Positions 1 through 4,475 are shown, numbered from the stretch's first letter. The stretch is DNA of 6,404 nucleotides from JBGPEQ01 sp035518775 (GCA_035518775.1 DATIXH010000295.1:1-6404), one strand, 5' to 3'. A program made the numbers and translations. The notes: generated from the sequence alone by a model not told the origin.

Positions 1-320
1 ACGCCCTCTTCGGAGCTGCGCGAGGCCTGGATGGCGAGCTTGCCGGCGAGCCGGTTCAGCTCGGCGAACTTGTCCTCGAGGCCTTCCTTCTTCAGGTCGT
101 TCTTGATGACGCCGTAGGTGTTGGTGGTGATGATGTCGGCGCCGGCCTCGATGAAATCCTTGTGCACCTGCAGCACGACGTCCTTGGCGACCAGCAGCGC
201 GTTGGCCGACCAGATCGTGTTGGGAATGGGCACGCCGCGGTTGCGCAGCTCGCGGCCCATGCCGCCGTCCAGCAGGGCCGGCCGTTTTTCGGGCAATAGC
301 AGTTGGGGGATCTCGGTCAT
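1..320 (-). CDS. Homocysteine S-methyltransferase family protein (5' part; C-terminal end outside window)
   Basis: The minus strand encodes 106 codons from an ATG at 320-318 running off the left edge. The N-terminus contains LLDGGMGRELRNRG, then a WSANALL segment, VHKDFIEAGADIITTNTYG and a charged helix with KFAELNR. This is the usual opening of the homocysteine S-methyltransferase fold (E. coli MmuM, betaine-homocysteine methyltransferase, MetH N-terminal domain), in which LLDG and AGAD..TNTY form the first barrel strands. Members transfer a methyl group from a donor such as S-methylmethionine or betaine to homocysteine, making methionine in the cytoplasm. The zinc-binding cysteines lie in the missing C-terminal part, so activity and methyl donor cannot be judged. 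No strong Shine-Dalgarno is seen before the ATG, only a GGA/GAAAG stretch. The gene is divergent from the toxin-antitoxin unit, sharing a 167-bp intergenic region. Confidence 0.85.
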   Translation of the reverse strand, partial: MTEIPQLLLPEKRPALLDGGMGRELRNRGVPIPNTIWSANALLVAKDVVLQVHKDFIEAGADIITTNTYGVIKNDLKKEGLEDKFAELNRLAGKLAIQASRSSEEG

Positions 321-431
321 GACTTTCGTCCGATGCGGTTGCCGAATCGGGCCGGGAATCTACAGCACGCTGGTTAACAAGCTGCAACCAATATCGAGAA
401 AGGGTTAACAGGAACTCCGGCTTTGCGCGGC

Positions 432-461
432 TTGCCATGTTCTCCGAGCGTATGCTATCAT
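432..461 (+). promoter_or_regulatory. Sigma70-type promoter for the antitoxin-toxin-tadA unit
   Basis: A -35-like TTGCCA (432-437) and a -10-like TATCAT (456-461) are separated by 18 bp, each matching five of six consensus bases. The -10 falls inside the inverted repeat at 453-471, so a repressor bound there would block RNA polymerase. Transcription would start roughly at 468-470, about 20 nt before the antitoxin ATG. This is read by eye. Confidence 0.55.
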
Positions 462-471
462 TTTGATAGCA
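453..471. promoter_or_regulatory. Inverted-repeat operator of the toxin-antitoxin unit
   Basis: The arms TGCTATCA (453-460) and TGATAGCA (464-471) are perfect inverted repeats around a TTT spacer. The site lies 16 bp upstream of the antitoxin start and covers the predicted -10. Ribbon-helix-helix antitoxins, with or without bound VapC, bind such palindromes to repress their own operon, so this is the natural operator candidate. Matching 7-base half-sites also occur inside vapC (GCTATCA at 745-751, TGATAGC at 1008-1014) and may be coincidental. Confidence 0.7.
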
Positions 472-487
472 CCAGTAGGAGCTCGTT

Positions 488-718
488 ATGGAAGTCCTTG
501 TCCGCGATCTGAAACCCGCGACGGTCGAACGCTTGAAAGAGAGGGCGCGGCAGCACAATCGCTCTTTGCAGGGCGAAGCCAAGGCAATCCTCGAACAGGC
601 CGCCGCCGCCTACACCATGGAAGAGGCACGCACCGCGGCTCGACGCTGGCAGAAGCGCACGGCGCGGACCAATCGAACCGATAGCGTCGATCTCCTGCGC
701 GAGGACCGTGACCGCTGA
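488..718 (+). CDS. vapB: FitA-like ribbon-helix-helix antitoxin (VapB type)
   Basis: This is a 76-residue protein. Its first 40 residues fit the FitA-like/Arc ribbon-helix-helix pattern: a short beta strand (MEVLVRDL), a helix beginning KPATVERLKERARQHN, then RSLQGEAKAILEQAA. The strand pairs in a dimer and contacts DNA. The arginine-rich C-terminal half (about residues 47-76) is the part that usually wraps the toxin and blocks its active site. AGGAG at 477-481, 6 nt before the ATG, fixes the start. The stop overlaps the toxin start by one base (TGATG), so translation is probably coupled and the antitoxin is made first. Autorepression through the palindrome at 453-471 is inferred. The nearest alternative name is fitA; the VapB label reflects the VapC partner. 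Confidence 0.9.
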   Translation: MEVLVRDLKPATVERLKERARQHNRSLQGEAKAILEQAAAAYTMEEARTAARRWQKRTARTNRTDSVDLLREDRDR

Positions 719-1137
719 TGCAAGTCGTCATTGACGCCAGCGTAGCTATCAAATGGTACGTGCAGGAGACGCTCAGCGCCGAAGCGCTCCGGTTCCTCGA
801 TGCTCGCTTTGAGCTTATCGTTCCAGACCTCTTGTGGTCGGAGTTCGGAAACATCCTGTGGAAGAAGGTCTTGCGCGCGGACCTGACAGCCAAAGCGGCA
901 CAGCAGATCGCCGGCGAGCTCAGGCATGTCCCACTCCGGACAGAGCCGGTGGCGTTGTTCCTCGAGGATGCGCTGGACATCGCCGTCCGGATTGGTCGAA
1001 CTGTGCATGATAGCGCCTATCTCGCCCTGGCCGATCGCTCGGCATGTCGGTGCGTGACGGCTGACGAGAAGCTCTACAACTCTGTTCAGGGCGACCGTAT
1101 CGCACAGCGTCTTTTGTGGATCGGCAACGCGCCATGA
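718..1137 (+). CDS. vapC: VapC-family PIN-domain ribonuclease toxin
   Basis: This is a 139-residue single PIN domain, the usual VapC length. The four acidic metal-binding residues are all present: D6 in VVIDASV, E42 in WSEFGN, D98 in VHDSAYLALA and D116 in VTADEKLY. The nuclease should therefore be active and Mg2+ or Mn2+ dependent. VapC toxins cleave RNA, commonly initiator tRNA or other tRNAs, or the sarcin-ricin loop of 23S rRNA, and arrest translation when the antitoxin is degraded. The target here cannot be predicted. The gene begins on the last base of the antitoxin stop and its TGA overlaps the tadA ATG, so three cistrons are chained without gaps. No frameshift or truncation is seen. 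Confidence 0.95.
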   Translation: MQVVIDASVAIKWYVQETLSAEALRFLDARFELIVPDLLWSEFGNILWKKVLRADLTAKAAQQIAGELRHVPLRTEPVALFLEDALDIAVRIGRTVHDSAYLALADRSACRCVTADEKLYNSVQGDRIAQRLLWIGNAP

Positions 1138-1598
1138 GCGACGCTGTCCTAACCGATGGGCCCATGGTCCTCGCCCTGGCCGAAGCCGAGGCCGCGGCCG
1201 CCCGCGACGAGGTGCCGGTGGGGGCAGTCCTGGTCGACAGCACGACGGGCGCGATCCTCGCCCGCTCCGGCAATCGGGTCGAGGAGCTGCACGACCCGAC
1301 GGCCCATGCCGAGATGCTGGTGATCCGGGCGGCGGCCACGGGCACGCAGGCCAAGCGGCTGCCGGAGTGCGACCTCTACGTTACGCTCGAGCCCTGTCCG
1401 ATGTGCGCGCAGGCGATCTCCTTCGCCCGCATCCGCCGGCTCTATTTCGGCGCCTCCGATCCCAAGGGCGGCGGGGTGGAGCATGGACCGCGCATCTTCG
1501 GGCAGCCGACCTGCCATCACCGGCCGGAGGTCCATGGGGGCATCGGCGAGGCGAGGGCGGGCGAGTTGCTGAGGGCCTTCTTCCGCGCGAAGCGGTAA
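1134..1598 (+). CDS. tadA: tRNA-specific adenosine deaminase TadA
   Basis: This is a 154-residue cytidine/deoxycytidylate-deaminase-fold protein. HAE (H58, E60 as proton shuttle) and PCPMC (C88, C91) supply the zinc ligands and catalytic acid. The stretch N47 to DPTAHAEM matches E. coli TadA closely and separates it from plain cytidine deaminases. TadA converts wobble adenosine 34 to inosine in tRNA-Arg(ACG), allowing CGU/CGC/CGA decoding, and is normally essential. I chose the ATG at 1134, which overlaps the vapC stop as ATGA. A GTG at 1116 in the same frame would lie deeper in vapC and lacks a better ribosome site, and a Met at codon 11 (1164) is a possible later start. No separate promoter is evident, so expression may depend on the toxin-antitoxin promoter or on one hidden inside vapC. 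Tandem tRNA-directed functions (nuclease and deaminase) may be only a chance neighbourhood. Confidence 0.95.
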   Translation: MSDAVLTDGPMVLALAEAEAAAARDEVPVGAVLVDSTTGAILARSGNRVEELHDPTAHAEMLVIRAAATGTQAKRLPECDLYVTLEPCPMCAQAISFARIRRLYFGASDPKGGGVEHGPRIFGQPTCHHRPEVHGGIGEARAGELLRAFFRAKR

Positions 1599-1640
1599 GG
1601 CGCTCACCAAATCTTGTTTGGACGTGAGGCGGAACGAACA

Positions 1641-1665
1641 CAATATCCCTGCCATCCCGATATTG
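1641..1665 (+). promoter_or_regulatory. Inverted repeat abutting the msrA ribosome binding site
   Basis: CAATATC (1641-1647) and GATATTG (1659-1665) form perfect 7-bp arms around an 11-nt spacer. The last base of the right arm is the first G of the msrA Shine-Dalgarno GGAGGA (1665-1670). It could be an operator for a regulator of msrA, or an mRNA hairpin limiting ribosome access. It is AT-rich against a GC-rich background. Confidence 0.4.
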
Positions 1666-1674
1666 GAGGATGAG

Positions 1675-2163
1675 ATGGCGAAAGCGACCTTTGCGGCCGG
1701 CTGCTTCTGGGGCGTGGAATCGGCCTTCCGCGAGCAGCCCGGCGTCATCGCCACGGCGGTCGGCTATGCCGGCGGCGACAAGCAGAACCCGACCTACGAA
1801 GAGGTCTGCTCCGGCCGCACCGGCCATGCCGAGGCGGTGCTGGTGGAATATGATCCTGGGAAGGTGTCGTACGAGCAGCTGCTGGATCTGTTCTGGGAGA
1901 ACCACGACCCGACCCAGCTGAACCGGCAGGGCCCGGACTACGGCAGCCAGTACCGCTCGGCGATCTTCTTCCACGACGCGGCCCAGGAGGCGGCTGCCAA
2001 GGCCTCGAAGGAGGCGCTCGCCAAGTCCGGCAAGCATCGCCGCCCGATCGTCACGGAGATCGTCCCGGCCGGCGACTTCTGGATGGCCGAGGACTACCAC
2101 CAGCAATATTTCGAGAAGCGCGGCATCGCCCCCACCTGCCGCGTCCGCGCTTTGGCCGGGTGA
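1675..2163 (+). CDS. msrA: Peptide methionine-S-sulfoxide reductase MsrA
   Basis: This is a 162-residue protein with the full MsrA signature. GCFWGVE carries the catalytic cysteine C10; YAGG (31-34), GHAEAV (50-55), YDP (59-61), DPTQLNRQGPDYGSQYRS (78-95) and AEDYHQQY (138-145) follow in family order. It reduces the S-epimer of free or peptide-bound methionine sulfoxide to methionine, repairing oxidised proteins; C10 forms a sulfenic acid. C155 near the C-terminus (PTCRV) is the likely resolving cysteine, recycled by thioredoxin. C45 is a less likely alternative. No signal peptide is seen, so the enzyme is cytoplasmic, and no MsrB domain is fused. The start is fixed by GGAGGA (1665-1670), 4 nt upstream; an in-frame TTG at 1618 is an unneeded extension. 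It lies 76 bp after tadA and may be partly co-transcribed with it. Confidence 0.97.
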   Translation: MAKATFAAGCFWGVESAFREQPGVIATAVGYAGGDKQNPTYEEVCSGRTGHAEAVLVEYDPGKVSYEQLLDLFWENHDPTQLNRQGPDYGSQYRSAIFFHDAAQEAAAKASKEALAKSGKHRRPIVTEIVPAGDFWMAEDYHQQYFEKRGIAPTCRVRALAG

Positions 2164-2233
2164 GCCGAGGTCTGCCATGATATTCCCCTCCCCTTGCGGG
2201 CGGGGCAATCGCATATGACGTGCGTGCTACGGC

Positions 2234-2267
2234 GCAGAAGTATTTTGCACGCGGAGGCGCGGAGGTC
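2234..2267 (+). repeat. 34-bp dispersed repeat, copy a
   Basis: This segment, starting GCAGAAGTATTTTGCACGCG and ending in a GGAGGCGCGGAG-type triplet-like run, matches 2613-2646 in the same orientation with 5 differences in 34. It also matches the complement of 2423-2462. The shared core is CACGCGGAG(A/G)CGCGGAG. Confidence 0.75.
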
Positions 2268-2308
2268 GTCGCGTGCGTGCCTGCGCAATAGTCTTGGATG
2301 CAACTCTC

Positions 2309-2394
2309 GTAGGGGCGCGCTGCGCGCGCCCGTGGCGCCGTTGCTCAGCCATCCGGGTTTCGTCGCTCGCCGGGCGCGCGCAGCGCGCCCCTAC
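2309..2394. repeat. Inverted pair of REP-like units (BIME-like), pair 1
   Basis: Unit A (2309-2331) reads GTAG, then GGGCGCGC, loop TGC, GCGCGCCC. Unit B (2372-2394) is its exact reverse complement. Each unit is therefore a hairpin with an 8-bp stem and a 3-nt loop, plus a GTAG foot that gives it direction. The feet face outward around a 40-bp core. GTAG at the foot of an imperfect palindrome is the known hallmark of REP elements mobilised by RAYT (TnpA-REP) transposases. None is encoded in this window. Confidence 0.85.
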
Positions 2395-2422
2395 AAGCGA
2401 CGCCGCGATGCGTCTCGGTGAA

Positions 2423-2464
2423 CCTCTGCGCCTCCGCGTCTCCGCGTGCCAAAATCCTTCTGCG
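2423..2464 (-). repeat. 34-bp dispersed repeat, copy b (inverted)
   Basis: On the minus strand this reads CGCAGAAGGATTTTGGCACG followed by the GCGGAGACGCGGAGG core, matching copies a (2234-2267) and c (2613-2646) with one small insertion and a few substitutions. With copy a it forms the middle layer of the nested inverted repeat. Confidence 0.75.
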
Positions 2465-2492
2465 CTGCTCACCCAGACGCCATATGCGATTG

Positions 2493-2508
2493 CCCCGCTT
2501 TCGCGGGG
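2493..2508. repeat. GC-rich hairpin at the edge of repeat copy 1
   Basis: CCCCGC and GCGGGG pair around TTTC, followed by GTGAC. On the minus strand it reads as the CCCCGCGAAAGCGGGG type of extragenic palindrome common in alphaproteobacterial genomes. No T-run follows, so a classical intrinsic terminator is not supported. Confidence 0.6.
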
Positions 2509-2612
2509 GTGACAAACGCAAATGTGGCACCTTCAAAGCAACCCTGCTTTAGCCGCGGAAATACCTCACCCATGGCGTGCACGGCGATCGCATTTGAGGT
2601 CTGTGCCGCAGT

Positions 2613-2646
2613 GCAGAAGCGTTTCGCACGCGGAGACGCGGAGATC
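2613..2646 (+). repeat. 34-bp dispersed repeat, copy c
   Basis: This is the same-strand counterpart of 2234-2267, starting GCAGAAGCGTTTCGCACGCG. The preceding bases (ATCGCATTTGAGGT... at 2587-2601) also resemble those before copy a (ATCGCATATGACGT...), so the similarity extends about 25 bp further left. Both copies stand in the same order before a REP pair, indicating that a composite block was duplicated. Confidence 0.7.
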
Positions 2647-2677
2647 ATCGTCGACACGTCCCGCCGATGCACCCCCT

Positions 2678-2770
2678 GTAGGGGCGCGCTGCGCGCGGCC
2701 GGCGAGGGCAACGTGCACAGACTGAGAGGCCCGAGCAACGGCCCTGCGGGCGCGCGCAGCGCGCCCCTAC
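2678..2770. repeat. Inverted pair of REP-like units (BIME-like), pair 2
   Basis: The left unit (2678-2700) matches 2309-2331 with one difference in its last stem arm. The right unit (2748-2770) is identical to 2372-2394. The 47-bp core (2701-2747) carries GGCGAG at its left end and GAGCAACGGC at 2733-2742; these are the reverse complements of CTCGCC (2366-2371) and GCCGTTGCTC (2337-2346) in the first core. The two cores therefore lie in opposite orientations. Confidence 0.85.
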
Positions 2771-2800
2771 GGCCCTCCGGTGAAACGATTTTGCAGCGCG

Positions 2801-3091
2801 CTAGAAGCTGAAGGGGATCTTCAGGCGGAGGGCCAGGCCGCCGTTCTTGATGCCGAGCGAGAGGCGCATGGGGTCTTCGTCTTCCTGCGGGATCTCGAGC
2901 AAGGGGGCGCGGAGCTCGCGGGCCTCCATGGCCTCGCACTGGTTGCGCGTCAGGAAGGGCTGCGGGGACGGCTCGTCGTTCGGCTCGGACTCCAGCTCGA
3001 GCGGGGCATCGCATCCGCCGCTCGCGTCCGCCGCCGCGGCGGGCGCGGATATCACGATCGCCAGAAAGCCGATGACGCCGATCCGGCGCAC
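2801..3091 (-). CDS. Small exported protein, function unknown
   Basis: This is a 96-residue protein read from a GTG at 3091-3089. The start is chosen because GGAGG (3098-3102 on the complement) lies 6 nt upstream and because it begins a clean signal peptide: RR, a hydrophobic stretch of about residues 4-17, then APAAAA, with cleavage likely near residue 21. The mature part has two cysteines (C27, C52), an acidic proline-rich middle (ELESEPNDEPSPQP, EIPQEDEDP) and a C-terminus of alternating hydrophobic residues ending in PFSF. The last 20 residues look like a beta hairpin, and a terminal Phe is typical of outer-membrane proteins, though one hairpin is not a barrel. It is probably periplasmic or envelope associated. 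I recognise no family. An ATG at 3199 in the same frame would add 36 residues without a ribosome site and would hide the signal peptide. An EcfG-type promoter is placed about 30-40 bp upstream (3128-3152). Confidence 0.7.
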   Translation of the reverse strand: MRRIGVIGFLAIVISAPAAAADASGGCDAPLELESEPNDEPSPQPFLTRNQCEAMEARELRAPLLEIPQEDEDPMRLSLGIKNGGLALRLKIPFSF

Positions 3092-3127
3092 GGGCGGCCT
3101 CCGTCGGACAAGTTCCCGCAGCGGAGA

Positions 3128-3152
3128 AACAATCCGGATGGGCACCGGTTCC
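3128..3152 (-). promoter_or_regulatory. EcfG-type (general stress) promoter for the small exported protein
   Basis: On the minus strand, GGAAC (3152-3148) is followed by 16 bp and TGTTT (3131-3127). The alphaproteobacterial EcfG consensus is GGAAC-N16/17-CGTT, so only one base differs. The predicted transcript would start near 3120, leaving a leader of about 30 nt that contains the GGAGG ribosome site of the gene starting at 3091. Confidence 0.6.
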
Positions 3153-3192
3153 CAGCATTGCGCGGCCTGCGACCCGGCGTGGCGGCCGGAAG

Positions 3193-3217
3193 GGAACAAA
3201 CCGGCGGCGACGCCGTT
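3193..3217 (+). promoter_or_regulatory. EcfG-type (general stress) promoter for the Crp/Fnr regulator
   Basis: GGAAC (3193-3197), 16 bp, then CGTT (3214-3217) is a perfect match to the EcfG consensus. The ATG of the regulator lies only 8 bp beyond the -10, so the start point would fall at or next to the ATG, giving a leaderless or near-leaderless mRNA. No Shine-Dalgarno is present at that start, which agrees. Confidence 0.7.
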
Positions 3218-3225
3218 TCCGCCCC

Positions 3226-3942
3226 ATGGACCATGGACCCCCTTGGCTGCGGAACAGGCTGCTGCTCGCGCTGCCGGCGCGCAGCCTGAAGCGGCTGCTG
3301 CCGGAGCTGCGGCCCATCCGCTGCGAGCGCGATCTGGTGCTCACCGAGGCGGACGGCCCGCTCGACCATGTGTTCTTTCCGGACAGCGGCGTCATCTCGG
3401 CCCTGGCGGCCTATGCGGACGGCAGCGTCATCGAGATGGCGACGATCGGCCGGGAGGGCTGCACCGGGATCCAGGCGGTCTTCGGCGCCAAGAGCTCGTC
3501 GGCGCAGTTTCTCGTGCAGATTCCGGGGGGCGCCACGCGGATGTCGCGCGCGGCCTTCCAGCGCGCCATGCAGGGCATGCCGCCGTTCCGCCACCTCATG
3601 TACGGCTATCTGCAGGCCTTTCTCGAGCAGGTGATGGTGTCGGTCGCGTGCAACGGCGCCCACGACCTCAGGCAGCGGCTTGCGCGCTGGCTGCTCATGA
3701 TGCGCGACCGGAGCGACGGCGATGCCCTGCTTCTCACCCAGGGCCTGCTCGCGCACATGCTCGGCGTACAGCGACCGACCATCACCAACGCCGTCAGCGG
3801 CCTCGAACGGGACGGGCTGATCGAGCGGGGCCGGCGGCAGGTCACGATCCTCGACCGGCGCGGCCTCGCGGAGGCCGCCTGCGAATGCTACCAGCTCGTC
3901 CGCGCCCGCCTCGCCTTCCATCTGCCGCAGACCTTCGCCTAG
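3226..3942 (+). CDS. Crp/Fnr-family transcriptional regulator
   Basis: This is a 238-residue protein with the two-domain CRP plan. Residues about 10-130 form a cyclic-nucleotide-binding-type beta roll, with NRLLLALP, the DHVFFPDSGVIS strand pair (47-58), EMATIGREGCTG (70-81) and VQIPGG. The dimer helix follows (about 122-160, including ACN and RLARWLLMMRDR). The winged helix-turn-helix starts at LLLTQGLLAHMLGV (168-181), with recognition helix QRPTITNAVSGLERDG (182-197) and wing QVTILDRRGL. The FNR-type N-terminal cysteine cluster is absent, and the RS..R cAMP pocket of Crp is not recognisable, so the signal is unknown; this subclass is frequent in Alphaproteobacteria. The start matches the family's usual N-terminus although no ribosome site precedes it (see the promoter at 3193-3217). 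It is divergent from the exported-protein gene and 69 bp before the response regulator, and may control both. Confidence 0.92.
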   Translation: MDHGPPWLRNRLLLALPARSLKRLLPELRPIRCERDLVLTEADGPLDHVFFPDSGVISALAAYADGSVIEMATIGREGCTGIQAVFGAKSSSAQFLVQIPGGATRMSRAAFQRAMQGMPPFRHLMYGYLQAFLEQVMVSVACNGAHDLRQRLARWLLMMRDRSDGDALLLTQGLLAHMLGVQRPTITNAVSGLERDGLIERGRRQVTILDRRGLAEAACECYQLVRARLAFHLPQTFA

Positions 3943-3957
3943 GAAGGCGTTCTTCGC

Positions 3958-3981
3958 CGTCGGTCATGTACATGACCGACG
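3958..3981. promoter_or_regulatory. Perfect 24-bp palindrome between the Crp/Fnr gene and the response regulator
   Basis: Twelve bases beginning CGTCGGTCATGT are followed directly by their exact reverse complement. The site is 15 bp after the Crp/Fnr stop and 30 bp before the response-regulator ATG. An operator for a dimeric regulator, possibly the adjacent Crp/Fnr protein, is the simplest reading. As RNA it would fold into a hairpin, but no T-run follows to make a terminator. Confidence 0.6.
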
Positions 3982-4011
3982 CGTCCACCCGCCCGGTGCA
4001 GAATCCGGCCC

Positions 4012-4392
4012 ATGCGGGAGCAAGCGTTGCTGGCGGGCCGGCGTATCCTGGTGGTGGAAGACGAAGCGCTCATCGCGCTGATGATCCGAGATCTCCTGGC
4101 GGAGATGGGCGCGACCGTGATCGGGCCGGCAGGAACGGTGGCCGAGGCCCTCGCGCTCGTCGCGAGCGAGCGCCTCGACGGGGCGATCCTGGATTACCGG
4201 CTCCCGGACGGAACCTCCCGGTCCGTCGCGGATGCGCTGGCGGCGCGGAACGTGCCGTTCTTCTTCGCCAGCGGCTACGATCCCAACTCTATCGACCGGC
4301 GCTACACGCAGACTCCGAAGCTGTCGAAGGTGTTCGATCGCGGCGAGCTGCTGGAAATGGTGGTGTCCGTGCTCGGGCGACGACCGGCGTGA
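4012..4392 (+). CDS. Single-domain response regulator (REC only)
   Basis: This is a 126-residue protein consisting of one receiver domain and no output domain. ILVVEDEALIALMIRDLL gives the acidic pair E16/D17, D61 in AILDYRLPDG is the phospho-acceptor, S87 in FFFASGYD takes the Thr/Ser position, and K106 is the conserved lysine. The usual KPF is replaced by SKVFD, so the cis-proline after the lysine is missing and phosphorylation-linked switching may differ. Proteins opening LLAGRRILVVEDEALIAL are typical single-domain regulators of Alphaproteobacteria, acting by protein-protein contact or as phosphate sinks. No histidine kinase is in the window. The ATG at 4012 has no ribosome site; a TTG at 4027 with GGGAG (4016-4020) 6 nt upstream is a credible alternative, shortening the protein by 5 residues. 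It follows the Crp/Fnr gene on the same strand. Confidence 0.9.
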   Translation: MREQALLAGRRILVVEDEALIALMIRDLLAEMGATVIGPAGTVAEALALVASERLDGAILDYRLPDGTSRSVADALAARNVPFFFASGYDPNSIDRRYTQTPKLSKVFDRGELLEMVVSVLGRRPA

Positions 4393-4450
4393 TGCGGGCC
4401 GGTGCGGCGGGAACACCAGCGGCGGGGTCCGCATTTGTCGCGTTCCCCAA

Positions 4451-4475
4451 GGAACTTCGTCCGCACTCTCGGGTT
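4451..4475 (+). promoter_or_regulatory. EcfG-type (general stress) promoter for the zinc-ribbon/exported-protein pair
   Basis: GGAAC (4451-4455), 16 bp, then GGTT (4472-4475) differs from the EcfG consensus GGAAC-N16-CGTT at one base. It lies in the 122-bp gap after the response-regulator stop. A start near 4482 would give a leader of about 30 nt carrying the GGGGAG ribosome site (4502-4507) of the gene at 4515. Confidence 0.6.

Larger units (their letters stand above)
2201..2497. repeat. Large nested inverted-repeat element, copy 1
   Basis: The outer arms at 2201-2217 and 2481-2497 are a perfect 17-bp inverted repeat beginning CGGGGCAATCGCATATG. Inside them, the segment at 2233-2265 recurs as its reverse complement at 2423-2464, with a few substitutions and small insertions. 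Inside those, the 23-bp REP units at 2309-2331 and 2372-2394 form a perfect inverted pair around a 40-bp core. The three levels share one centre near 2349, so the whole could extrude as a cruciform. The right outer arm continues into a hairpin (CCCCGC-TTTC-GCGGGG, 2493-2508). Confidence 0.8.
2164..2800. repeat. Gene-free repeat mosaic between msrA and the exported-protein gene
   Basis: I find no believable gene in these 637 bp. Open frames here read through GC-rich palindromes on several strands, lack ribosome sites and match no family. The region is built from repeats: an outer 17-bp inverted repeat (2201-2217 and 2481-2497), a roughly 34-bp unit present three times, two inverted pairs of a 23-bp GTAG-footed palindrome, and a GC hairpin at 2493-2508. 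A second, shorter copy of the arrangement spans about 2585-2800. The REP-type sequences may act as transcript ends or mRNA stabilisers for msrA and for the gene ending at 2801. Confidence 0.85.

Noticed and set aside
321..430. A SAM- or SAH-sensing riboswitch before the homocysteine methyltransferase gene
   Set aside because: I could not find the conserved helices or core sequences of SAM-II or SAH riboswitches in the minus-strand leader.
411..440. A further EcfG promoter starting at GGAAC 411-415
   Set aside because: There is no GTT at 16-17 bp; the nearest is about 21 bp away, outside the accepted spacing. Other GGAAC sites at 1631, 4209, 4247 and 4410 fail the same test.
2181..2205. Intrinsic terminator after msrA
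   Set aside because: The C-rich and G-rich runs can pair only loosely and no T-run follows, so it was not called as a terminator.
2234..2770. CRISPR array
   Set aside because: The repeats are palindromic, occur in inverted pairs, vary in spacing and are few; there are no regular direct repeats with unique spacers and no cas genes.
3092..3199. ATG-initiated 36-residue N-terminal extension of the small exported protein
   Set aside because: There is no ribosome site, it would bury the signal peptide, and it would place the start upstream of the EcfG-type promoter for this gene.
2469..3395. A 308-codon minus-strand frame including an FVTPAKAGQS segment
   Set aside because: It translates the REP-type palindromes and the antisense of the Crp/Fnr gene. 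VTPAKAG is what this class of extragenic palindrome yields in one frame, a known false gene signature.
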